Positions 8,387-15,869 of a stretch of 35,195 nucleotides of DNA are shown here, piece by piece (within the stretch, counting starts at the first letter, position 1; every line of letters starts with the position of its first letter). Source of the stretch: Rhodoferax sp. (GTDB lineage Bacteria > Pseudomonadota > Gammaproteobacteria > Burkholderiales > Burkholderiaceae_C); assembly GCA_018061265.1 (NCBI GenBank), contig JAGOUM010000031.1:1-35195 (forward strand), given 5' to 3'. The notes under the pieces were generated by a model. That model ran no database searches. It was not told the origin of the DNA and worked only from the letters and a program-made list of their open reading frames with translations. A program made the translations under genes and the position numbers.

Positions 8387-9133
8387 ATGACCAGCCAACG
8401 TTTTGACAACCTGGATGCTTTGCGTGGCTTGGCTATGGTGTGGATGGCGGTCTATCATTTTGTCTTTGACCTGAAATATTTCAAACTGGTCTCGCTGGAC
8501 TTTTACCGTGATCCATTTTGGACCTGGCAGCGCACTTTGATTGTGAGTTTGTTTTTGCTGTGTGCCGGGATGGGCCAGGCCATTTCCACGGTGCAGGGGC
8601 AAAGTTGGCAGCGTTTTTGGCGACGCTGGTTCCAGGTGGCTCTGAGCGCCCTGTTGGTTACGGCAGGCTCCTGGCTGATGTTTCCCAACAGTTTTATTTA
8701 TTTTGGTGTGCTGCACGGGATGGCGCTGATGTTAATTGTGGTGCGCCTCTCTGCGCACTGGGGGCAGTGGCTGTGGCTGCTGGGCGCGCTGGCTATTTCT
8801 TCTAAATTCATTGCCGAGTATCTGCTGCAGACTGGCCCCTTGACCCCGTGGGTTGAAACCATGAACAGCGTGCACTGGAACTGGTTAGGCTGGATCAGCA
8901 AAAACCCGGTGACCGAAGACTATGTGCCGTTGTTTCCCTGGCTGGGTGTGATGTGGTGGGGTGCAGCCTTTGGAAGCTGGGTGCTAAAGCAGCGGCCCGA
9001 GTGGTTGGTGCAACCGGTGCCGAAGGCTCTGCATGTACTTGCCCGGCTGGGTCGTTGGAGCTTGAGCTACTACCTGATTCACCAGCCCGTGTTGATTGCT
9101 TTGGTGAGCGGCGTGAGTTGGATACTTCTCTAA
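8387..9133 (+). CDS. DUF1624-type integral membrane acyltransferase-like protein
   Basis: About 248 residues from the ATG at 8387; a GTG at 8369 is an alternative start. It has some seven hydrophobic helices. The N-terminal segment NLDALRGLAMVWMAVYHFVFDL is typical of the DUF1624 family, related to heparan-alpha-glucosaminide N-acetyltransferase. LSYYLIHQPV at the end matches the acyltransferase-like membrane superfamily. It may transfer acyl groups across the inner membrane to envelope sugars, but no substrate can be named. It is separated from the transglutaminase-like gene by about 75 bases. Confidence 0.78.
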   Translation: MTSQRFDNLDALRGLAMVWMAVYHFVFDLKYFKLVSLDFYRDPFWTWQRTLIVSLFLLCAGMGQAISTVQGQSWQRFWRRWFQVALSALLVTAGSWLMFPNSFIYFGVLHGMALMLIVVRLSAHWGQWLWLLGALAISSKFIAEYLLQTGPLTPWVETMNSVHWNWLGWISKNPVTEDYVPLFPWLGVMWWGAAFGSWVLKQRPEWLVQPVPKALHVLARLGRWSLSYYLIHQPVLIALVSGVSWILL

Positions 9134-9203
9134 TCATTGCACCGTTGTTTTCATAACAATTCGATTTTCTAACCAAAAAAAAGCACGTAAAAAAGGAACT
9201 GAG

Positions 9204-9296
9204 ATGGAGCCGCTACTGAAACTTTACGCAAATCGAATCATCCTATGCATCAATGATATTTGCTGCCCCTGCATCCTTACAAAGAGAGTTGAATAG
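9204..9296 (+). CDS. Possible 30-aa Cys-rich mini-ORF coupled to the DsbE-like gene
   Basis: A 30-residue open frame starts at an ATG preceded by AAGGA with a six-base spacing. Its product is MEPLLKLY at the N-terminus and has a CINDICCPC cluster. Its TAG stop shares bases with the GTG start of the downstream thioredoxin-like gene (TAGTG), the arrangement expected of translational coupling. It could be a leader peptide whose translation opens the next start, or a metal- or redox-sensing microprotein. Evidence is limited to the ribosome-binding site, the overlap and the cysteines. Confidence 0.4.
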   Translation: MEPLLKLYANRIILCINDICCPCILTKRVE

Positions 9297-9820
9297 TGAA
9301 GAAAGCGTTGATTCCCTTGGGCATATTCATTGTTCTACTAATTTTTTTGGGTGTAGGGCTGACACGTGATCCACGCGTTATCCCTTCACCGTTGATTGGT
9401 AAACCTGCACCACTTTTTACGGCACCTCGTCTGCAGGCGGCAGACCAACAATTCGCGCCGAAAGACATGCTTGGCAAAGTCTGGTTACTCAACACCTGGG
9501 CTTCATGGTGTGTGGCTTGTCAACAGGAGCATCCAATATTGGTCAAATTTGCCAAAACCAAAACAATCCCCATCATTGGACTGGACTACAAGGATAAAGA
9601 AGCCGACGGTCTGAAATGGTTGGCACGTTACGGAAACCCCTATGACGTGACAATATCCGACAAAGACGGACGCATAGGCATTGACTTTGGGGTGTACGGT
9701 GTACCTGAGAGCTTTTTAATCGACAAAGAAGGAATCATTCGATACAAGCAAATTGGACCAATTACTGATGAAGCACTGCGCGACGAAATAATCCCTTTAA
9801 TACGAGAACTGCAAAAATGA
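9296..9820 (+). CDS. DsbE/CcmG/TlpA-like periplasmic thioredoxin
   Basis: The product has 174 residues starting at GTG, with GAGAG upstream. An N-terminal membrane anchor (residues 4-22) is followed by a thioredoxin fold. The active site is W71-C72-V-A-C75 in NTWASWCVACQQEHP. The GVYGVPESFLID segment holds the cis-proline and is characteristic of CcmG/DsbE reductases. These enzymes keep apocytochrome c cysteines, or other exported thiols, reduced. No other cytochrome c maturation genes are near, so it may serve the metal-associated thiol proteins of this island. Its TGA overlaps the next ATG. Confidence 0.9.
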   Translation: MKKALIPLGIFIVLLIFLGVGLTRDPRVIPSPLIGKPAPLFTAPRLQAADQQFAPKDMLGKVWLLNTWASWCVACQQEHPILVKFAKTKTIPIIGLDYKDKEADGLKWLARYGNPYDVTISDKDGRIGIDFGVYGVPESFLIDKEGIIRYKQIGPITDEALRDEIIPLIRELQK

Positions 9821-10131
9821 AATGTCCCCAATGTACCGAAGCCACGCTGGTCATGACTGAGCGCCAGGGTATCGAGATTGACTACTGTCCGTCATGCCGC
9901 GGGGTGTGGCTGGACCGTGGTGAACTTGACAAGCTGATTGAGCGCAGCTCCCAGGCCATGCCAGCGCAGCCTCCCGCACCGCCGCAGCGTATTCAGCCAC
10001 ATTACGAGCAACCTATGCGTCGCCCCGATTTTGTGGACTCGGATTACAAACACCACAGCAGTCACGGTAGCCACGGTAGCCACGACGGTTATCGCAAGCG
10101 TAAGTCATGGCTGGGTGAATTGTTTGATTGA
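9817..10131 (+). CDS. Zinc-ribbon (zf-TFIIB type) protein
   Basis: The protein has 104 residues. Residues 1-40 form a zinc ribbon with C3-x-x-C6 and C24-x-x-C27, followed by RGVWLDRGELDKLI, the hallmark of the bacterial zf-TFIIB family. The second half is Pro-rich and then His/Ser-rich (HHSSHGSHGSHDGY) and ends in KRKSWLGELFD. The family's function is not established. The His-rich tail suggests extra metal binding. It overlaps the thioredoxin-like gene by ATGA and ends seven bases before the M23 peptidase gene. Confidence 0.85.
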   Translation: MKCPQCTEATLVMTERQGIEIDYCPSCRGVWLDRGELDKLIERSSQAMPAQPPAPPQRIQPHYEQPMRRPDFVDSDYKHHSSHGSHGSHDGYRKRKSWLGELFD

Positions 10132-10137
10132 ACTGCC

Positions 10138-11472
10138 ATGAAACGATTCATCCCCCCACTTTTATCTGCCTTGCAGGACAACCCGCATCACCGTCGCTTG
10201 GCGGTTGCGCTAGGTGCCTTGTTATTGGCATCGGGGGTCACGGCCTACAGCATTGCACCGCTGTCACCCGATGTCGCCAACCTACCCGTGCGGCAACTGA
10301 TTGAGAACATTGCAACCATCGATACGTCAGCTCAAAGGGACAGTGAACTGGTCGCACCGATGGTGCTCTACCGCAGCGAAATCACCCGTCCTTCAGATTC
10401 TTTGAACACCCTGTTACGGCGATTGGGTGTCAGCGATATCGCTGCAGCAAGTTTTCTAAGTCGCGATACGGCATCGCGTACCTTGCTGGCGGGCACTCCT
10501 GGCAAATTTGTTTCGATTGAGGCCGACGATAAGCAACAACTGCAGCGCCTGACAGCGCGCTGGCCCAGTGAGGATGGCGCCCAGTTTTCCCGTCTGGTGG
10601 TCGAACGGGGCTCCAAGGGATACACCTCACGGGTGGAAATGGGCCAATTGGAACGATCGGTACAGCTTACCAGCGCAACGGTTCGCACTTCGTTGAACGC
10701 TGCAGCCAAGGAAGCCAAGCTACCCAAACCCATTGCCGCGCAACTGGCCGGTGTTTTGGCAAGAGTGCCCGACTTCAGAGTAGATCTGAGTGCAGGTGAT
10801 AGTTTTGGCGTGGTTTACGAAACGCTTGAGGTCGACGGCGAGGTCTTGCGCACTGGCAAGCTGCTGGGTGCTGAGTTCGTCAAGAACGGCAAGCAACATC
10901 AGGTGATGTGGTTTCAGGAACCCGGTCAGAAGGGTGGCTTTTACACCTTGAATGGTCAAAGTATTGACCGTGAGGCCATGTCGCTGCCACTGGATGCACC
11001 CAAGGTAAGTAGCGGCTACGGTATGCGCATTCACCCGGTCTATGGGCAGGCCAAGGCCCATGAGGGCACTGACTTTGCTTCACCCTCGGGTACGCCGATA
11101 CGCAGTGCGGCCCAAGGTGTCGTGACATTTGCGGGTTGGAAACAGGGTTATGGCAAATTTGTACTGGTGAAACACCGCGACCAGAAAGCCACGGCCTACG
11201 CACACTTGAGCCAAATTCAAGTCCGTAAGGGCCAGCGCGTGGCCATGGGTGACTTGCTGGGAGCCGTGGGACAGACAGGAACAGCCACCGGACCCAACCT
11301 GCACTTTGAATATCTGGTGAAAGGCCGCCCACAGGATCCCCAAGAAATCTCACGCCAATCCGCTGAAAAGTCGATTACGTTAACGACCCGACGCGATTTT
11401 GAACGTGTGGCGCAAACCATGCGTCGTCAGCTTGATGCCGCATCTCTCGTGGCTCAAGCCAGTGCCGATTAA
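10138..11472 (+). CDS. M23-family peptidoglycan DD-metallopeptidase
   Basis: The product has 444 residues. An N-terminal membrane segment (about residues 22-40) anchors it in the periplasm. A long middle part with OapA/LysM-like features follows. The C-terminal peptidase_M23 (LytM) domain spans roughly residues 285-410. The zinc ligands are visible: His in KAHEGTDFASP with its Asp (about 305-310) and the HFE motif in GPNLHFEYL (about 385-390). The family cleaves peptide cross-links, as MepM does. Together with the L,D-transpeptidase it suggests that the island remodels the cell wall. Confidence 0.92.
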   Translation: MKRFIPPLLSALQDNPHHRRLAVALGALLLASGVTAYSIAPLSPDVANLPVRQLIENIATIDTSAQRDSELVAPMVLYRSEITRPSDSLNTLLRRLGVSDIAAASFLSRDTASRTLLAGTPGKFVSIEADDKQQLQRLTARWPSEDGAQFSRLVVERGSKGYTSRVEMGQLERSVQLTSATVRTSLNAAAKEAKLPKPIAAQLAGVLARVPDFRVDLSAGDSFGVVYETLEVDGEVLRTGKLLGAEFVKNGKQHQVMWFQEPGQKGGFYTLNGQSIDREAMSLPLDAPKVSSGYGMRIHPVYGQAKAHEGTDFASPSGTPIRSAAQGVVTFAGWKQGYGKFVLVKHRDQKATAYAHLSQIQVRKGQRVAMGDLLGAVGQTGTATGPNLHFEYLVKGRPQDPQEISRQSAEKSITLTTRRDFERVAQTMRRQLDAASLVAQASAD

Positions 11473-11519
11473 CTTGCAGAGCATCTGCTGTTCAACCCAA
11501 CAACGTAATCCTAACCATC

Positions 11520-12049
11520 ATGACAGACACGCCTGCAACCTCTCCTGCAAATACACCACCACCTTGCACTGCTACAGGCTGGTGAATCGCCACTATTGTG
11601 TGTTTGATAGCACTCGCTATTGCTGCCACGACAGCAATGAGCATGTTTCAACAGTTCAAGGCGCAAATGGAACACTTGCAAGCCAAAATGAAGAATCTGC
11701 CGCAGATCAAATATGTTTCTGTGCTGATAGATGACAAAAATGCACCTGCGCAATTAATCACGTTCGACCCACTAGACAATTTCGTTCACAAATTCAACGC
11801 GTGAATGACATCAAAGAAGGGCCTAACGACAGCATGCAACTATGGGCTATTCCGACCGCTGGTAAGCCCCGCTCGTTGGGCGTTGTGGCACCTCAAATCA
11901 AAACCGCGCAGATTCCGGCTACCAGCAAAATGCTGGCAGACATTACGCAATTGGCGATCAGCGTCGAAAACAAAGGTGGCGTGGAAACAGGTAAAGAGCC
12001 GCGCTTGCCCTACTTGTTCAAAGGTGCATTGATTCAGAAAGCGATGTAA
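11520..12049 (+). pseudogene. Decayed RskA-type anti-sigma factor remnant
   Basis: The C-terminal part reads MQLWAIPTAGKPRSLGVV and later AISVENKGG and LPYLFKGALI, all typical of the RskA C-terminal domain of ECF anti-sigma factors. The reading is broken. A frame starting at 11520 meets a TGA at 11583-11585 and reopens in the same frame with a membrane helix (IALAIAATTAMSMF). It then ends at a TGA near 11804, where the recognisable part continues in another frame (11801-12049). No zinc-binding anti-sigma domain and no ECF sigma gene are adjacent. One nonsense change and one frameshift explain it; sequencing error is the alternative. Confidence 0.65.
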
Positions 12050-12130
12050 TTTTTTGTTTTTTTTAATTGCGACAAAAAAACTAAAAACAGAAACCACGCA
12101 AACTACGACTTTGAATTGCTGGTAAAGAGC

Positions 12131-12146
12131 GTCACAAATTGGTGAC
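12131..12146. terminator. Small hairpin between the RskA remnant and ynfA
   Basis: GTCAC-AAATTG-GTGAC forms a five-pair stem between the two convergent coding regions. It lacks a U-tract on either strand, so intrinsic termination would be weak. Its convergent position is the main argument. Confidence 0.25.
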
Positions 12147-12152
12147 GGACTG

Positions 12153-12485
12153 TCAGGTTGTTGTTGGTTGAACGGCGATAACAGCCATCCCAACGAGGGC
12201 AATTGTCGCCCCAGCGATATCCCATCGGGTTAACGAAATACCATCAACGAATTTAAGCCAGAGCAGCGCGACAGCGATATACATACCACCATAGGCAGCG
12301 TAAGTTCTCCCTGCTGCTGTTGGATGCAATGTTAGAAGCCACGCAAATAAGGCCAGTGAGACAGCTGCGGGCATCAACAAATAAAGCGGCTTAGCTTGCC
12401 GAAAAACGAGCCACGGTAGGTAACAGCCGATGATTTCAGCCAAAGCTGTGATGGCAAACAATAGGCATATACGTAGAAGTTCCAA
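12153..12485 (-). CDS. ynfA: YnfA-family (UPF0060) small membrane protein
   Basis: The protein has 110 residues and four hydrophobic helices. It matches the YnfA family throughout: [13 protein letters not shown] near the start, [20 protein letters not shown] in the middle and [13 protein letters not shown] near the end. The family is related to small multidrug resistance transporters; its physiological substrate is unsettled. The only in-frame start that gives the family N-terminus is TTG at 12485, because stops close the frame shortly upstream. The native start may therefore have been lost by rearrangement near the adjacent mobile-element remnant. It runs opposite to the metal genes. Confidence 0.9.
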   Translation of the reverse strand: MELLRICLLFAITALAEIIGCYLPWLVFRQAKPLYLLMPAAVSLALFAWLLTLHPTAAGRTYAAYGGMYIAVALLWLKFVDGISLTRWDIAGATIALVGMAVIAVQPTTT

Positions 12486-12511
12486 GGTTCGATCCAGTGT
12501 ATAGGAACTTC
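12476..12511. repeat. Inverted repeat GAAGTTCC-N20-GGAACTTC at the ynfA start
   Basis: Perfect 8-bp inverted arms at 12476-12483 and 12504-12511 flank a 20-base centre and overlap the ynfA TTG start. The right arm extends to GTATAGGAACTTC, identical to one 13-bp Flp half-site. The left arm and spacer do not match FRT. It could be an operator or part of a decayed insertion end. Confidence 0.45.
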
Positions 12512-12712
12512 ATTTTTACATACAGGTTAATGAACGCCATCGACAAGACCGGGTATCCGAATAATTTGGTGATCGACGTTGGCGTCGCAAACCAGCCGAC
12601 AAACTTAGCCAAAGTGTTGACCTGAATTCCCAAGTTACCGCTCATGGCCAACTGCAGGTCCTGTAGCAAGGCCAATGCCCCGTTTGCCAGAATGTCCATG
12701 GCCTTCTTTAAA
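12486..12712 (-). other. Unrecognised coding-like stretch upstream of ynfA
   Basis: An open minus-strand frame spans 12436-12750 and would encode a 104-residue, partly hydrophobic product that overlaps the start of ynfA and the arm of the adjacent repeat element. I recognise no family in it, and the overlap with ynfA argues against its being intact. On the plus strand a short piece (from 12531, NAIDKTGYPNNLVID) hints weakly at a transposase but ends at a stop. It is best treated as a decayed fragment of unknown origin. Confidence 0.3.
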
Positions 12713-12992
12713 CCCTGATGGCCACCTAAAGTGCTCCCACTTATGGCCATTCAAACTGCTCCACTTGGACCTCCTGATGTCCACTCGAATCCACGCTTCC
12801 TGGGTGGGCTTCAGTGGGGACGCTTAGTGCTGCTGCTTTGCCTTCGCTGTAGAGGAGACCGTCATCAAAAGGGATGTGCCAATAATTGGCAAAAGGTGGA
12901 AGCTTTTTCCACGCCGTCTGAAGAATTATGCTGACCGTAGGTGGAGCAGTTTGGGTGGCCATAAGTGGGGGCAGTTAGGGGTGGCCATCGGG
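12713..12992. mobile_element. MITE-like element or paired IS21-type ends
   Basis: Two arms of about 50 bases point towards each other's complement: 12713-12764 read on the minus strand and 12941-12992 read on the plus strand. Both begin GTGGAGCAGTTTG and share TGGCCATAAGTGGG, with roughly 85 percent agreement by eye. Within each arm TGGCCAT occurs twice about 22-23 bases apart, like the multiple terminal repeats of IS21-family elements. The inside is about 180 bases with no transposase. This fits a non-autonomous element or the residue of a deleted IS. It marks the junction between the metal island and the conjugation genes. Confidence 0.6.
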
Positions 12993-13323
12993 GGCCAAAA
13001 CGCATGCTTTTTAAGCACTCTCTGTTCGGACACCTCTAAATGCCGCGAGCGACTTCAGTCCGGCGACGAACTGTACAACCCGTAAGCTGTCTGTCGTGAA
13101 CTGCGGCAATGGGCACGATGCCGTAGGCCATGACCGGCTGCTGAACCGAGTTGAACTGGACCACCGGAAAGCCGACTGTCGGGAGCACCAGCTTTCAGCC
13201 TGCACCTGACACAGGTTTTAGCCAGTGTGAGCACGCACAGGTTGCTGTTTTAAATCGGAATGGCTGACTCTTGTGACCGGACTCCGTAATTCGCCCGGCG
13301 TGACTCGACGAACAGCAAACAGA
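12993..13323. other. Gene-free junction before traF
   Basis: No frame here yields a recognisable protein and no hairpin with a U-tract is obvious. The stretch lies downstream of traF, the last gene of the conjugation block. It looks like residual, decayed DNA between the repeat element and the transfer genes. Confidence 0.35.
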
Positions 13324-13848
13324 TCAGTCCTCGACAAATCCGAAAGAAGATTCTCGTGCGCCGTCTTGGTGGTCACCCCTTGGAAATTTCACAGGCCCGA
13401 AGTACCGCGAGTCAAAGCTGTTTGGATGTTCACCTGCAGCCCAAAATTCTCCTTGTTTGAGCCTAAAACTGCCGCGCAGGTGGGGCAGGGCCTTTCCCTG
13501 GGTATCGAGATCAAGTGGCCGCGAATTCGGCAATGACTGTCCGTTGATTTGTACGCCGTGATCTGCAGCCGTCACACGATCACCTGCAACCCCCACCACT
13601 CTTTTAAGCAAGGGCAGGCTGCCATCGGGGCACGCGCCGTGACCGATCGACGGATGGGCAATCGGCGAGCAAAAGCTGGCCAGGCTGCCTTTTTCACCAT
13701 GGCCCAGCTTGTAAAGGGTGCCAGGCATCGAGCCGGTGACATTCAAAACAATGCCAGACGACTTTGCGACGATGGCAACAATCGCCATCACTGAGAGTGC
13801 CAGCAGCGTCGCGTAGAGTGGAAAGAAATTGCGATGTTTGGCCTGCAT
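13324..13848 (-). CDS. traF: Conjugative-transfer signal peptidase TraF (S26 family)
   Basis: The product has 174 residues with one N-terminal membrane helix (about 10-28). The serine nucleophile is S40 in NVTGSMPGTLYKL and the lysine general base is K82 in LLKRVVGVAGD. HPNSFDSRYFGPV (about 141-153) is the conserved final box. In IncP-like systems TraF cleaves and cyclises the TrbC pilin. After YFGPV the family usually ends within some 10-15 residues in a hydrophobic WTW/F-like tail. Here a hydrophilic tail of about 20 residues follows, which may reflect a late frameshift. It is the last gene of the transfer block, 19 bases after traG. Confidence 0.85.
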   Translation of the reverse strand: MQAKHRNFFPLYATLLALSVMAIVAIVAKSSGIVLNVTGSMPGTLYKLGHGEKGSLASFCSPIAHPSIGHGACPDGSLPLLKRVVGVAGDRVTAADHGVQINGQSLPNSRPLDLDTQGKALPHLRGSFRLKQGEFWAAGEHPNSFDSRYFGPVKFPRGDHQDGARESSFGFVED

Positions 13849-13867
13849 GCTTCAAGATTTGGGTCGT

Positions 13868-15853
13868 TCAGCTTCTAGCGTTGTTGACCCGGGCGTCGAT
13901 CACTGCATTGCCGATCCGTTTGGCGGCCCCCAGCGTCTGTCTTTTCACCAGGGCTGGGTCTTTGTAATAGATGATTTTTTGGCAGTAAATGGGCGCGTGG
14001 CCGGCCACAAACACCAGTTCATCAGCGGGTGGCAGGCGCATGGTTTCATCCGGTGTCAGTAGGGGCCGCTGGCTCAGTTGCTCATTGGTGCTGACATTGT
14101 TCAACACCACGCTCAGGCGTGAACCTGAGAAATTTCTTTGGGTGTGGGACACCGTGGAGGCGCCACTCATTTTGGAGAGCAGTTCGGCCGTCTCGATCTT
14201 GTTGGGCGCGAAGGCAATCCGGATGTGGCAATTCGACAGGATGGATTCGTCTTTGGAGTAGGCCTTGGTCAACTGGGATAAATCCTGGGTGATCAACAGC
14301 GCCTTGAGTCCGTAGCCAGCGATGAACGCCAGGGCTTCTTCAAAAATTTCCAGTTTGCCGAGCGCCGGGAATTCGTCGATCAGCAGCAGCATCTTGTGGG
14401 GAAAGCGCGACTTGGAGGCACCGGTTTCGTCGAACTCCATTTTTTCTGTCAGGCGACGAACCACCTGGTTGATGATGAGCCGCAAAAGTGGCTTCAATCG
14501 GTCTTTGTCGGAGGGCGGCACGACCAGGTACAAGCTGGTCCGGCGCTGCATCAGGGACTCAATGGTGAAGTCCGAGGCGCTGGTGTTGGCCGCCACAATC
14601 GGATCTCGGTAGAGCGACAGAAACGACAAGGCCGTTGACAGCACACCAGAGGCCTCGTTGGAAGCCTTGTTCAAAAACGATTGCGCCGCTTGCGAGGCTG
14701 TTTTCCAGGCAACCAGCTCAACATCGATACAAAGTCCGGCACCGATTTTTTCGTAACCGGTGTCCCGGATGTATTCCATAACTGCCCGGAAGCCCTCGGC
14801 AATTTTGGCTTTGTCGTCGGTCTCGGTGTCTTTGTCGGCCGCCAATCGCTCTGCCAGTTCACGCACGGGGCCGCCGTCCGACAAAATTGCTTGCACGGTT
14901 GATAAATTGCGTTGCGCATCCTCCAGTTCATCGGACACCAGCACAAAAATGATGACCCCGGTCATCAGGTCAAAGCCGGTTTTGGCCCAATGGTCCTGCA
15001 GGCCTTTGCCGTCAGGGTCAACAATCATGGTCGAGACGTTTTGAACGTCCTTGACCAGGTTGTCGTCAAGGCGAATTTCAGACAGAGGGTTAAAGCGTGC
15101 CGACTCCACTTCCGAAGGCGAAAAACGCAGGCAGCGTTGTTTCAGAACTTTCTCACGAAAGCCCGACGTCAGTGCCCAGTTTTCTCCCTTGATGTCATGC
15201 ACCAGAACCGATTCTGACCAATACAAGAGGGTCGGTATGACGATACCCACGCCCTTGCCTGAACGTGTTGGGGCGAAGACCAGAATGTGTTCCGGACCGC
15301 TATGGCGCAAATAGACCGTTTTGACCGTTGCGCCAAACGGGTTGAAGCCGGGGTTTTTGACTGGAAGCTCGACAGCGCCCAGCATCACGCCGCCGACGTT
15401 GGCCCGTGTTGGCAAAATTCCGGCAGCGTCGATTTCGTCGGCACCCGCCCAATGCGCTGAACCGTGCAGGTCATTGCGTTCGTCTTTCAGCTTGCGGGTT
15501 CGCCGGAACACGTAGGCTACCGGGAAAACAATGGCGGTCATGGCGCCTGCTGCCAGCATCAGCTGAGCTGTCTTGATGACGGACAAGACATCGGGTGACG
15601 CGTCTGGCCTGAAGTACCGAAATATCCAGATCAGGATGTCCCACGGCCAGTAAAGCCGTGTCTGGCCAAACATCGCGGCGGGCGATCCGAGTGTTGGATG
15701 AAAACGAAACTGCCAGGCGGTGTACTGTGTGACCAGCACGAAGGTCAGCGCGGTGACCAAACCAAAGATCAGAAAGGCCACCCACACGAAGCGGGTGATG
15801 TCGCCATGACTGCGGGGGATGACGTAGAGCTGCTGTCGCTGCGAGCTGGTCAT
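13868..15853 (-). CDS. traG: Type IV secretion coupling protein TraG (VirD4 family)
   Basis: The protein has 661 residues. Two N-terminal membrane helices (roughly residues 20-45 and 85-115) anchor it. The hexameric ATPase domain follows, with Walker A APTRSGKGVGIVIPT near residue 195 and Walker B LLLIDEFPALGKL near 490. QDLSQLTKAYSKDESILSN is typical of TraG/VirD4. The coupling protein brings the relaxase-DNA complex to the trb secretion channel. The gene starts 16 bases after ardC and precedes traF. Confidence 0.95.
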   Translation of the reverse strand: MTSSQRQQLYVIPRSHGDITRFVWVAFLIFGLVTALTFVLVTQYTAWQFRFHPTLGSPAAMFGQTRLYWPWDILIWIFRYFRPDASPDVLSVIKTAQLMLAAGAMTAIVFPVAYVFRRTRKLKDERNDLHGSAHWAGADEIDAAGILPTRANVGGVMLGAVELPVKNPGFNPFGATVKTVYLRHSGPEHILVFAPTRSGKGVGIVIPTLLYWSESVLVHDIKGENWALTSGFREKVLKQRCLRFSPSEVESARFNPLSEIRLDDNLVKDVQNVSTMIVDPDGKGLQDHWAKTGFDLMTGVIIFVLVSDELEDAQRNLSTVQAILSDGGPVRELAERLAADKDTETDDKAKIAEGFRAVMEYIRDTGYEKIGAGLCIDVELVAWKTASQAAQSFLNKASNEASGVLSTALSFLSLYRDPIVAANTSASDFTIESLMQRRTSLYLVVPPSDKDRLKPLLRLIINQVVRRLTEKMEFDETGASKSRFPHKMLLLIDEFPALGKLEIFEEALAFIAGYGLKALLITQDLSQLTKAYSKDESILSNCHIRIAFAPNKIETAELLSKMSGASTVSHTQRNFSGSRLSVVLNNVSTNEQLSQRPLLTPDETMRLPPADELVFVAGHAPIYCQKIIYYKDPALVKRQTLGAAKRIGNAVIDARVNNARS

Positions 15854-15869
15854 GGGGAGCCTTCAATGC

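Noticed and set aside
12499-12511. FRT scar from laboratory engineering
   Set aside because: Only one 13-bp arm matches; the 8-bp core and second arm are absent and no marker or vector sequence lies nearby.
12741-12962. 73-codon minus-strand frame across the inside of the inverted-arm element
   Set aside because: It begins and ends in the repeat arms and resembles no transposase that I recognise, so it is probably fortuitous.
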